Below are positions 34,429 to 45,131 of a stretch of DNA of 64,000 nt, in pieces. Under the pieces are notes generated by a model. The model had not been told where the DNA came from and ran no database searches. It saw only the letters and a program-made list of their open reading frames with translations. A program made the position numbers and the translations under genes. Each line of letters opens with the position of its first letter. Positions within the stretch are counted from its first letter, which is position 1. This DNA is from Nakamurella panacisegetis (GTDB taxonomy: Bacteria > Actinomycetota > Actinomycetes > Mycobacteriales > Nakamurellaceae), in the NCBI RefSeq assembly GCF_900104535.1, contig NZ_LT629710.1, positions 2,418,001-2,482,000 on the forward strand, in the 5' to 3' direction.

Positions 34429-37400
34429 ATGCGCATCAGATCCCTGGTCGCAGTTTGCGCGACCGTCACCCTCATCACGACCGGTGGGGTGATCGCACCC
34501 GCCTACGGCGCCACCCCGGGAAGGCCCGAGACGGTGAAGCCCGCGGTCGTTGCGACGGCCGCGCCCCAGGCCACTGGCCTCACCACCAACGACCTGACTG
34601 ACCCGTTGGGCGTCGGGTCGACCACGCCGCGTCTGTCCTGGCAACTGCAGGACGCGACCCGCGGGAGCACACAGACCGCCTACCGGATCCGCGCCTCCAA
34701 CTCGATCGATCAGCTGGCCGCCGCACCGACATGGGATTCCGGCCAGGTCGCCTCGGCCCAGTCGCTGGACGTCCCGTGGGGCGGCGCTGCGCTCACCTCG
34801 TCCACCCGCTACTACTGGCAGGTGCAGCTGACGGACAACTCCGGGGCCACCTCCGACTGGAGCACGCCGGCCTGGTTCGAGACCGGACTGCTGAACACGA
34901 CGGACTGGGACGGCAGCAACTGGGTCGGATCGGCCGGGACGAACAGCTGGTCGGACTACACCCTGACGTCGGACTTCACCATCAACAACTCCGACAAGTC
35001 GGCCGTCGGGTTCATCTTCCGGGCCACCGACACCAGCAACGAGTACATGTGGCAGATCAACTACAACGAGGATCAGCCCGGCTACGCTCTCCGCCCGCAC
35101 ACCAAGGTCAACGGCGGTTACGCCGTGATTTCCGGCCAGACCAAGGACATCGGTGCGGTCATCAACGGCCACGGCGGACCCACCGCCCAGCACACCATCA
35201 CCATCACGGTCGCCGGAAACCTCATCACCACCTCGATCGACGGGGAGTCGGTGAGCTCGTTCACCAACGGCGACCACCCGACCGGTGGCGTCGGCCTGCG
35301 GACCAACGGCATCGAGAACGCCACGATCAAGGACATGACGGTCGTCGCGGCCGACGGGAGCACGCTGTTCAATCCTGATCTCACCAAGGAGAACCCGTTC
35401 ACCGGCGGGACCACCTCGGCCACCGGGTTGCAGATCAGCGGCGACAACGAGGTCTGGCAGAGCGTGGCGCCGCCGATCGTGCGCGGCACCTTCACCACCG
35501 ACACGAGCAAGACCATCGCGTCGGCCCGGGCGTACGCCTCGGCCCAGGGTCTGTACCAGTTGAACCTCAACGGGGCTCAGGTCGGGGACGAGTACCTGGC
35601 GCCGGGCTGGACCGACTACAACACCACGTACCAGTACCAGACCTATGACATCACCAGCCAGGTGAAGGCCGGGGACAACGCGTTGGGCGTGCAACTGGCC
35701 GATGGCTGGTTCGCCGGCAACCTGCTGACCGGGCGCAACTTCTGGGGCTCCGACCTGTCCGTGATCGCCCAGGTGCGGGTCACGTACACCGACGGCACCA
35801 GCTCGACCTTCGGTTCCGACAGCAGCTGGAAGGCGTCCACCGGGGCAGTCAGGTCGGCCGACCTCTACAACGGTGAGTCCTACGACGCCAGCAAGGAGCA
35901 GAAGGGCTGGGACACCACGCCTTTCGACGACTCCAGCTGGAGTCCGGTGGTCACCCGGGCCTCGCAGACGGCCAAGCTCAAGCCGCAGACCGACCAGCCG
36001 GTGCGTATCACCGGTGAGCGTCCCGCGCTGACCCAGAAGGAGCCATCCCCGAAGGCGTTCGTCTACGACCTGGGCCAGAACATGGTCGGGACGGCCAAGC
36101 TGACGCTGACCGGCAAGGCCGGCCAGCAGGTCCGCATCCGCTACGCCGAGGTCGAGAACCCGGACGGCACCATCTACACCGCGAATCTCCGCTCGGCCAA
36201 GGCCACCGACTACTACACGTTCGCCGCCGACGGCACGATCACCTTCCATCCCACGCTGACCCAGCACGGCTTCCGCTACGTCGAGGTCACCGGCCTGGAC
36301 ACCGCGCCCGCGTTGGCCGACGTCACCGGCATGGTGTGGGGATCGGCCGGGGGCAAGACGATGGACCTGAGCACGTCCGACGCTTTGGTCAACCAGATCC
36401 AGAGCAACATCACCTGGGGGCAGCGGGGCAACTTCGTCTCCATCCCGACCGACACCCCGGCCCGTGACGAGCGGCTCGGCTGGACCGGCGACATCAGCGA
36501 ATTCGCCAGCACCGCGACCTACAACCTGGACTCGGAGGCCTTCCTGTCCAAGTGGATCGGGGACCTGAGGACCGACCAGCTGAGCAGCGGCGCCTACACC
36601 GACGTCGCCCCGTCCTTCAGTGGATTCGGCAGCGGCAACGCGGGCTGGGCCGACGCCGGAATCACCGTGCCGTACGCGGTGTGGCAGAGCTACGACAACA
36701 CCGCGGTCATCGCATCCGGATGGTCGTCCATGACGAAGTACATGGACTACCTGGCATCGACCAGCAACAACTTCCAGCGGGACGGCGGGGCCTACAAGGA
36801 CTGGCTGAACCTCAACGACGACACGGCGTCGAACATCATCGGCACCGCGTTCTACGCGCACAGCGCCGATCTGATGTCCCAGATGGCGGCGGCGATCGGC
36901 AACACCGACGACGCGACCAAGTACCGCACCCTCTACAACAACATCCGGGCGTCGTACCAGGCGTCGTTCATCGACGCCTTCGGCAACCTGGCCAGCAACA
37001 CCCAGACCGGCTACGCCATCTCGATCTCGTTCGGTCTGGCGCCGGACGCAGTGCGGACGGCCATGGCGACCAATTTCGTCGCCACCCTGCAGCGGGCCAA
37101 CTGGCACCTGTCCACCGGGTTCCTCGGGCTGAAGGATCTGTTGCCCGCGTTGACCGACATCGGCCGCAGTGACGTGGCCTACCGGGTGCTGCTGAACAAG
37201 GACTACCCGTCCTGGGGCTATGAGATCAGCAAGGGCGCGACCACTGTGTGGGAACGCTGGGACTCGATCGGCCAGAACGGGCAGTTCGGCGACGTGGGTA
37301 TGAACTCGTTCAACCACTACGCCTACGGCTCCGTCGGCGCCTGGATGTACGACACCATCGGCGGTATCTCCGCGCTCGAGCCCGGGTACAGGAAGTCGCT

Positions 37401-40400
37401 GATCGCACCGGTTCCGGGCGGCGACCTCACCCACAGCTCGATGGACTACCAGACCCCGTACGGCACCGTCAGCAGCCACTGGACCGTGGCGGCTGGTTCG
37501 TATCACCTGAATGTCTCGGTCCCGGCCAACACGACGGCACGGGTAGTCGTTCCGGCGGTCAACCCGCTGGCCGTCACCGAAGGCGGGCAGCCGCTGTCCA
37601 AGGCGGACGGAGTCGTGTCCGACTCGGACACGGGTGACACCGTCACCATCGAGATCGGCTCCGGCGACTACGCATTCGCCGTCGAATCCCCGGCGGCCGA
37701 TCTGGCATCGGTCAAGGACGGGCTCGCCGCCCTCGGGGCCAAGGTCACCGCGGCCAACCTGACGGACGCCCAGCGGGCCGCGCTGGTGGCCGACCTGGGC
37801 ACCGCGAACGATGACGTCGATGCGGCTCTGGCCGACCCGACGGTGGTGGCCACCAAGGCCGCTGCCGCCCTGGCCGCGCTGAAGGACGCGTCATCGCTGA
37901 TTGCGGCCGACCTGGCCGCCGGACCGCTCGACCAGGCCGGTTCCGACGCACTGACCGGTCTGCTGACCCCGATGCTGGACAGTCTGGGCAAGGCCGTTGC
38001 AGCCGCGCTCGGCCTGAGTGTCACCACCACCGCACCGACCGGTGAGGTGCTGCCCGGGCAGACGGTCAACCTCTCGGTGACCGCGGTCAACGGTTCGACG
38101 AGCGACATCGCCGACATGGGAGCATCTCTCGATCTGCCGGCCGGATGGTCGGCCACGCCGGCCAGTGCTGCGCACGTCGCGGTGGCCGCCGGTCAGACTG
38201 CTACCTTCGCGTTCGCCGTCTCGGTGCCCGCGGACGCGACGGTCGGCAGCAACGCGCTCGTCGGTCGGGTCGAGGTGCCCAGTCAGTCCGGGCGCGTGTC
38301 CATCCCGGCCTCGACGACGGTGACGGTCGGTACCCCGGTCACTCTCACCGCCGCCGCGACCCCGGCCTCGGCCGTCCCGGGCGGGTATGCGCGGGTGAAG
38401 GTGGCGCTGCACAACCGTTCCACCACCGCCGTCACCGGATCGGTGTCCCTCGCCGTTCCGACCGGTTGGGCGGTGCCCGATCCTTCCGCCCCGGTGACGG
38501 TGGCGGCGGGTGCGGACGCGACTGTCACGGTCGTTCTGCTCGCGCCGGTGACCGGCACGGCCGGACCCATCAGCGGGATCACGGCCTCCTTCGCCTCGTC
38601 GACCCAGACGCTGGCCCAGGCGGCGGTGCCCTTCACGCTGACCATCGGCGAACCCGTGGCGACGCAGGTCGTCGACTACCTCGACATGGGCAACACCGGT
38701 TCGGCGGCGGCGGACGAACCTGCCCACGCCGTGACGTTCTCGTCCCGTTCGGGCAACAGCCCGGACGAGGCCGGATACACCCGCCGCTACACCTTCAAGG
38801 GCACCACCGACGGGTTCATCCAGTTCACCATGAAGATCACCAAGGGCCAGCCGTTCGTGCTGCGGGCCCGGGAAACCTATGACGGTCCGCAGATCAAGCA
38901 GTACACGGTCAAGGTCAACGGCGTCCTGGTCAACTCCCGGATGTTCACCCACACCGGCGGGGTCGGCACCGAGATGTACCAGGTGCTGGTCGACGACCCG
39001 ACGCTGTTGACCGGAGACACGGTGACGGTGCGGTTCGACAACAACCCGCAGGGACTCAACTACGACCCGTCCATCGCGGATGTCTGGACCCTGCCGGCGC
39101 CGGGGGCCGACACCACCGCTCCGGCCGTCACACTGACGACCGACCCGGCGGCGCCCAACGGGACCAACGGCTGGTACACCTCGCCGGTCACCCTGACGGC
39201 GAGCGCCACGGACGACGGTGACCAGTTCCCGGTCATCTCGGCGGCCGTGGACGGTGCGGAGGCCGCGCAGGTCTCGGCTCCGATCACCTTCACCACCGAC
39301 GGGATCCACACAGCGTCGGTGACGGCGGCGGACGCCGTCGGCAACGTGTCGGCGCCGACGGCCTGGACGGCCAAGGTCGATGCCACTCCGCCGGTGTCGA
39401 GTGGCTCGGTGGACCCGGTGACCCGCCAGGCCACCTTCACCGCGGCCGACAACACCTCCGGTGTGGCCCGCATCGAGTACCAGTTGCCGGGCGGCGGCTG
39501 GCTCACCGCGACCGGCCCGGTGACGGTCGGTGCGGCGGCGGTGGTCATCTCCTACCGGGCGGTCGACCAGGCGGGGAATGTCGAAGCAACGCATCAGGTG
39601 TCGATGCCGAAGGCCGGGGTCACCCTCCTCACGTCGACCACCCTCGCGGTGCTGTCCAGCGGTTCCGTCGGCGCCGGCGGTTCGGTCACGTTGACGGTCA
39701 AGGTGTCCGGCTCGGGAGCCGTCCCGACCGGGGCTGTCCGCGTCACGTCACGCGGTGTGCAGGTCGGCCAGGGTGTCCTGTCCGGTGGCCGGGTCGTACT
39801 GACCATCAAGGCCAGTGCTCTCCTGCCAGGGTCGTACCGGCTGCTGGTCGGCTACTCGGGGAACGCCGTGTACGCGGCCTCCTCCGACACGGTCGACCTG
39901 TCCGTGGTCAAGGCGACGTCCTCCACGTCGCTGAGGGTGACGCCGTCCACCGTGGTGTACGGCAACTCGCCGAAGGCCGTTGTGGTGGTCCAGGTTCCGG
40001 GACTCACGGCGACCGGCATCGTCACCCTGTCCGACGGACGCCGGGTGATCGCCCGCGGACGGCTGGCGAAGAACGCGGTGACCATCACGCTGCCGGCGAC
40101 CCTGTCGGTCGGAACGCACACCCTGACGGCGTCCTACTCCGGTGACCGGTCGGTCAAGCCGTCGTCCGGTACGGCCAAGCTGGTCGTTGTCAAGGCCACG
40201 GCGAAGGTGAAGGCCCCGGCTCGAACGGTGCGGGCATCGGCGAAAGCGGTGGTCGGCGTGACGGTGTCGACGAACTCGAAGTCGATTGCCGCCGCCGGGG
40301 TGGTGATCGTGAAGGCGATGGCCGGCCGCCGGCTCGTGGCGACCGGTGCCGCGCGTCTGTCCGGTGGTCGCGCCTCGGTCACGTTGCCGAAGCTGTCGGT

Positions 40401-40488
40401 CGGTAAGTACACGCTGACGGTGTCCTACGCCGGCAGCACGGTGGTCTCGGCCGCCTCGGTCAAGACCGGGCTGACCGTCACGAAGTAG
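34429..40488 (+). CDS. Very large secreted multidomain GH78 alpha-L-rhamnosidase
   Basis: A 2019-residue exported protein. Signal peptide about 1-28 (ending APAYGA). Order: N-terminal beta domain (LSWQLQ); a LamG/CBM-like insert (about 165-300); rhamnosidase N-terminal domain with YLAPGWTDYN and ADGWFAGNL; the GH78 (alpha/alpha)6 domain at about 640-980 with IPTDTPARDERLGWTGD and TTVWERWDSIG; a helical linker; a NEW3-like domain (VLPGQTVNLSV); a beta domain around 1410-1560; chitobiase-type Ig (SYRAVDQAGNVEAT); and three or four Ig-like repeats to the end (TLTASYSGD, TLTVSYAGS). AAGGTG precedes the ATG. No LPXTG or membrane anchor is seen, so it is probably released or held by its carbohydrate-binding domains. 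A 20-bp-stem terminator follows. Confidence 0.93.
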   Translation: MRIRSLVAVCATVTLITTGGVIAPAYGATPGRPETVKPAVVATAAPQATGLTTNDLTDPLGVGSTTPRLSWQLQDATRGSTQTAYRIRASNSIDQLAAAPTWDSGQVASAQSLDVPWGGAALTSSTRYYWQVQLTDNSGATSDWSTPAWFETGLLNTTDWDGSNWVGSAGTNSWSDYTLTSDFTINNSDKSAVGFIFRATDTSNEYMWQINYNEDQPGYALRPHTKVNGGYAVISGQTKDIGAVINGHGGPTAQHTITITVAGNLITTSIDGESVSSFTNGDHPTGGVGLRTNGIENATIKDMTVVAADGSTLFNPDLTKENPFTGGTTSATGLQISGDNEVWQSVAPPIVRGTFTTDTSKTIASARAYASAQGLYQLNLNGAQVGDEYLAPGWTDYNTTYQYQTYDITSQVKAGDNALGVQLADGWFAGNLLTGRNFWGSDLSVIAQVRVTYTDGTSSTFGSDSSWKASTGAVRSADLYNGESYDASKEQKGWDTTPFDDSSWSPVVTRASQTAKLKPQTDQPVRITGERPALTQKEPSPKAFVYDLGQNMVGTAKLTLTGKAGQQVRIRYAEVENPDGTIYTANLRSAKATDYYTFAADGTITFHPTLTQHGFRYVEVTGLDTAPALADVTGMVWGSAGGKTMDLSTSDALVNQIQSNITWGQRGNFVSIPTDTPARDERLGWTGDISEFASTATYNLDSEAFLSKWIGDLRTDQLSSGAYTDVAPSFSGFGSGNAGWADAGITVPYAVWQSYDNTAVIASGWSSMTKYMDYLASTSNNFQRDGGAYKDWLNLNDDTASNIIGTAFYAHSADLMSQMAAAIGNTDDATKYRTLYNNIRASYQASFIDAFGNLASNTQTGYAISISFGLAPDAVRTAMATNFVATLQRANWHLSTGFLGLKDLLPALTDIGRSDVAYRVLLNKDYPSWGYEISKGATTVWERWDSIGQNGQFGDVGMNSFNHYAYGSVGAWMYDTIGGISALEPGYRKSLIAPVPGGDLTHSSMDYQTPYGTVSSHWTVAAGSYHLNVSVPANTTARVVVPAVNPLAVTEGGQPLSKADGVVSDSDTGDTVTIEIGSGDYAFAVESPAADLASVKDGLAALGAKVTAANLTDAQRAALVADLGTANDDVDAALADPTVVATKAAAALAALKDASSLIAADLAAGPLDQAGSDALTGLLTPMLDSLGKAVAAALGLSVTTTAPTGEVLPGQTVNLSVTAVNGSTSDIADMGASLDLPAGWSATPASAAHVAVAAGQTATFAFAVSVPADATVGSNALVGRVEVPSQSGRVSIPASTTVTVGTPVTLTAAATPASAVPGGYARVKVALHNRSTTAVTGSVSLAVPTGWAVPDPSAPVTVAAGADATVTVVLLAPVTGTAGPISGITASFASSTQTLAQAAVPFTLTIGEPVATQVVDYLDMGNTGSAAADEPAHAVTFSSRSGNSPDEAGYTRRYTFKGTTDGFIQFTMKITKGQPFVLRARETYDGPQIKQYTVKVNGVLVNSRMFTHTGGVGTEMYQVLVDDPTLLTGDTVTVRFDNNPQGLNYDPSIADVWTLPAPGADTTAPAVTLTTDPAAPNGTNGWYTSPVTLTASATDDGDQFPVISAAVDGAEAAQVSAPITFTTDGIHTASVTAADAVGNVSAPTAWTAKVDATPPVSSGSVDPVTRQATFTAADNTSGVARIEYQLPGGGWLTATGPVTVGAAAVVISYRAVDQAGNVEATHQVSMPKAGVTLLTSTTLAVLSSGSVGAGGSVTLTVKVSGSGAVPTGAVRVTSRGVQVGQGVLSGGRVVLTIKASALLPGSYRLLVGYSGNAVYAASSDTVDLSVVKATSSTSLRVTPSTVVYGNSPKAVVVVQVPGLTATGIVTLSDGRRVIARGRLAKNAVTITLPATLSVGTHTLTASYSGDRSVKPSSGTAKLVVVKATAKVKAPARTVRASAKAVVGVTVSTNSKSIAAAGVVIVKAMAGRRLVATGAARLSGGRASVTLPKLSVGKYTLTVSYAGSTVVSAASVKTGLTVTK

Positions 40489-40497
40489 GCAGTTGGC

Positions 40498-40543
40498 GAA
40501 CGACAGTGCCCCGGACCTTGATGGGTCCGGGGCACTGTCGTTC
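40498..40543 (+). terminator. Strong terminator hairpin after the GH78 gene
   Basis: Perfect 20-bp stem (40498-40517 with 40524-40543) and a 6-nt loop, beginning ten bases after the stop. It is the longest uninterrupted stem in the window. Confidence 0.9.
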
Positions 40544-40574
40544 TCGCTCGTCTGGCTTGGGGACCGGCCGGGCC

Positions 40575-40730
40575 GGTGGCGCGTGGATCACAGTCGGTCG
40601 GCCCTGTGGCACGTGGCTCGGTCGCTCGGGTCGGTGGCGCGTGGCTCGGTCGCTCGGGTCGGTGGCGCGTGGATCGGTCGCTCGGGTCGGTGGCGCGTGG
40701 ATCTGTTGCTCGGGTCGGTGGCGCGTGGAT
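40575..40730. repeat. 28-bp tandem array running into dispersed element copy 4
   Basis: Units start at 40575, 40605, 40633, 40661, 40689 and 40717; the last four intervals are exactly 28 bp. The core is GGTGGCGCGTGGATCGGTCG followed by CTCGGGTC. The sixth unit continues directly into the left arm (GCGTGGATCAACTT) of element copy 4 at 40723, so the array looks like an expansion that includes the element's edge. Confidence 0.85.
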
Positions 40731-40803
40731 CAACTTCGACGATTTGGGACGAAAGTGACGGAAGTCGTCACGTTCGTCCATGCCTGAGAAGTTGATCCAC
40801 GCC
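40723..40803 (-). repeat. Dispersed palindrome-ended element, copy 4
   Basis: 81 bp, from GCGTGGATCAACTT to AAGTTGATCCACGCC (40789-40803), inverted relative to copies 1 and 3. It lies between the convergent GH78 and leuA genes, 28 bp from the leuA stop. Confidence 0.87.
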
Positions 40804-40831
40804 GAACGCGGGTGAACGCCGGGCGATCCGG

Positions 40832-42745
<1,914 letters not shown>

Positions 42746-42761
<16 letters not shown>

Positions 42762-42814
42762 CCGCTAAGGAGCAGGCTCACGGCGAGAACGCCGGCTGCT
42801 GCGATGCGCACCAC
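42746..42814 (-). CDS. leuL: leuA leader peptide (22 aa)
   Basis: Short ORF from GTG 42814 with three consecutive Leu codons (CTG CTC CTT) near its end; the peptide reads VVRIAAAGVLAVSLLLSGRD plus GA. It has five Leu/Val-rich turns and ends 106 bp before the leuA ATG, followed by the attenuator hairpin. TATGGT about seven nt upstream fits a leaderless transcript, with TTGCCA as a possible -35. The pattern is that of amino-acid attenuation leaders; the start codon is inferred. Confidence 0.5.
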
Positions 42815-43012
42815 GTCATGGACCATACCCCCGGTGGGCCGGGCGGTGGCAACCTGCCCGGGTCGAGGCCACCGGTGGAGCGGCGGGCCGGCCACCCGCA
42901 ACAGGCCGTCGTCGTCACCCACCGTGTCCCCGGATGTAGCCGATTCGGCTCTTCTCCTGGCCAGGCGATCACTCTATCGTTCGGGGGACACCCACGAACC
43001 CCGGAGGTTCGC

Positions 43013-44590
43013 ATGACGGCTCCGCTCCGCGCCCGGCGGTCGAGCACAACCGCCCCCCGGTCCGAGGCCACCGTCGAGCCGGAGAGCTCGGCGCCCCGGA
43101 CCGACAGCCGCCCGGTCGCCGGATTGCTCACCGGCGGGCCGGCGCTGGCGCCGCTGCGACGACAGATGATCGATTCCGACCTGGACGACGAGATATTCGA
43201 GGTCGAGGCGGCCAAGCGGCAAGCCAAGGTCGCGGACATGAACGCGCCGGGCGGCAAGATCGCGGCGAACGACCCCCGACGGGCGGCGCTGCACGCGCTG
43301 GTGCGCGAACGCACGGCGACCCCGGGTGCGGCCGCGACGGCCGAGGCCAAGCAGGTCGGTGAGACGGCCGGCCTGGTGTCGGGTGGCGCCCACCAGGGCG
43401 CGCTGAACACCCACCTCAAGACGGCCGCGCTGGCCGGCGGGTCCGGCCGGCGGGCCACGGCCGAGGCCAAAGAGGTCGGGGCGACCCAGAAGACCGTGAC
43501 CGGCGCTGACCACGCCGGTGTCGAAGCGGCTGTGGCCAAGAAACAGAAGGCCGGGCCCGACGTCGACCAGGAGCAGGCGCTCGGCCAGAAGTCCTGTCTC
43601 CGCATGGCCAGACTCCTGGCCAAGGAACTGGCGGCCGGGAAGGCAGCGAAGGCACCGGAGTTCGTTGCCATCAACGAACAGATCGTTGCGAAGGACTACG
43701 TGAAGGCAGCACCGCTGCTGGACGAGTTCCGCACCACCACCGCCGCCATCCTGTCCGACGCCGAGACCCGAAAGGGGCCGTTGCTGGAGAAGGCGGCCAA
43801 GGTCCTGACCCAACTTCCGTGCCACATCCCGACGGGATTGGCCGAAGCGATCGAGGCCATCGAGAAGGCGGTGGTCGACCGGAACTGGGTCAGCCTCACC
43901 GCCGACCTGGACCGCAACGAGAGTCTGGTGGAGAAGGCGATCGAGATCTCCGACCGGTTCGAGGCGGTGGAGACCGAGACCGCCACCGTTCAGAACAGCC
44001 AGCAGAAGCTCAACCTCGAGAAGTGGATGGACGCCCACAAGAAGATGTCGTGGGACCAGGTGCTGGCCAGCGAGAACAAGAGCCAGCCGAACGAGGGTCT
44101 CGGCGGCCTGGAAGCCAAGATCGCGATGTACGCCGGGCGAGATCCCCTGTCGATCCGACTTGCCGCCGAGGCGAAGGCCGAGAAGGAGAAGCGGGAGAAG
44201 CTGCGGGCCGACCAGATCGCCAAAGGTCTGCTCGCCGGCAACGGCACCATCATCAAGGAACGGACGGCGGCCTCCTTCACCACCGGGCCTGGTGAGAAGG
44301 ACGCCCTCGAAGACGCCATCGCCCAGTACCGGGCCGGCAGTTCGGTCACGTTCGTCGGCCACCCCCCGGGGGTCAAATGGGGTGAGGCGCACGCCAACCG
44401 CGACGGCGATCTGCCCGGCGTCAAGGGGGCCGGCGGCTACCGCGAGTACTACGTGCAGAAGGAGGTCGGGACGGCGGGCCACGGGATCCGGCGGCTGGTG
44501 GTTCACGTCAGCAGCGGTCGCATCTACTACTCCCGCAACCACTACGGTGAGACGAACGACGCCCCGCCGTTCTTCCTGATCAACGGCTGA
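43013..44590 (+). CDS. Toxin with C-terminal barnase/RNase N1-T1-type domain
   Basis: A 525-residue protein. The C-terminal about 70 residues match the microbial guanyl-RNase fold: NRDGDLPGVKG (462-472, compare NREGKLPGKSG of barnase), YREYYV with Glu478 as candidate general base, IRRLVV with Arg493/494, and SRNHYG with His510 as candidate acid. The rest is a long hydrophilic, helical region without signal peptide or known trafficking domain. Its N-terminal 100 residues are disordered and Ala/Thr-rich, a motif ATAEAK-x-VG-x-T occurs twice (about 111 and 146), and coiled-coil-like segments fill 180-430. GGAGG precedes the ATG. The next gene encodes a barstar-like protein, which strongly supports a toxin/immunity pair. 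Delivery route unknown. Confidence 0.82.
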   Translation: MTAPLRARRSSTTAPRSEATVEPESSAPRTDSRPVAGLLTGGPALAPLRRQMIDSDLDDEIFEVEAAKRQAKVADMNAPGGKIAANDPRRAALHALVRERTATPGAAATAEAKQVGETAGLVSGGAHQGALNTHLKTAALAGGSGRRATAEAKEVGATQKTVTGADHAGVEAAVAKKQKAGPDVDQEQALGQKSCLRMARLLAKELAAGKAAKAPEFVAINEQIVAKDYVKAAPLLDEFRTTTAAILSDAETRKGPLLEKAAKVLTQLPCHIPTGLAEAIEAIEKAVVDRNWVSLTADLDRNESLVEKAIEISDRFEAVETETATVQNSQQKLNLEKWMDAHKKMSWDQVLASENKSQPNEGLGGLEAKIAMYAGRDPLSIRLAAEAKAEKEKREKLRADQIAKGLLAGNGTIIKERTAASFTTGPGEKDALEDAIAQYRAGSSVTFVGHPPGVKWGEAHANRDGDLPGVKGAGGYREYYVQKEVGTAGHGIRRLVVHVSSGRIYYSRNHYGETNDAPPFFLING

Positions 44591-44618
44591 GCGTGCCGAT
44601 ACCAGTCTGGAGAAGTGA

Positions 44619-45059
44619 ATGACGTCGTTCCCGCTGGCCCTGACCGACCTGACCACGTTGGTCGACGACCGGATCTACGAGTCGCAGTGGCGTCCACAGC
44701 TCGACCGGGCCGGGGTGTACCTGCTCGAGATCGATGTCCGTCATGTGTCTCGTCGTGAGGACTTCTTCGATTGCGCGGCAACTGGTCTCGGGTTGGGGCC
44801 GGATGAGCGACTGCGCAAGTGGTCGGGCCTCGAGGACCGGATCTGGGGTGCGCTGGCGGAGCATCCGGCGGACAGCGGGGCCCTCGTGCTCCGTCATGCC
44901 GACGCGATGGCCGGCCCGGCGCTGGGTGACCTGCTGCAGGCGGTTGGTGTGTTCACCGACCTGGCCAAGGCGGTCGGACCGGGGCACGAGGGCAGCTTCC
45001 CGCGGGACGTGCAGCTGTTCGTCATCCTCACCGGCTCGGGCGACAGCTTCCCGCCCTGA
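44619..45059 (+). CDS. Barstar-like immunity protein
   Basis: A 146-residue soluble protein 28 bp downstream of the RNase-type toxin. After a 50-residue N-terminal extension, the order of strands and helices fits barstar: VYLLEIDV, then SGLEDRIWGALAEH, then ALVLRHAD, LGDLLQAVGVFTDLAKAVG and VQLFVILTG. The helix DRIWGAL (73-79) aligns with DALWDCL of barstar: Asp35 and Trp38 equivalents are kept, but the barnase-contacting Asp39 position is Gly77. GGAGAAG precedes the ATG. It would bind and neutralise the cytosolic toxin; the altered contact residue suggests a re-evolved interface. Confidence 0.75.
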   Translation: MTSFPLALTDLTTLVDDRIYESQWRPQLDRAGVYLLEIDVRHVSRREDFFDCAATGLGLGPDERLRKWSGLEDRIWGALAEHPADSGALVLRHADAMAGPALGDLLQAVGVFTDLAKAVGPGHEGSFPRDVQLFVILTGSGDSFPP

Positions 45060-45131
45060 GCGGCCGGTCGGACCAGCTGATCGGACCGTCGGGTCGGCTG
45101 CAGCGGTGATCGGTCAGGTCGAGACGGCCGG

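Noticed and set aside
34378-37506. 1042-codon open frame antisense to the GH78 gene
   Set aside because: The GH78 frame has unmistakable family motifs; the antisense product has Val/Gly/Arg-rich shadow composition and no ribosome site.
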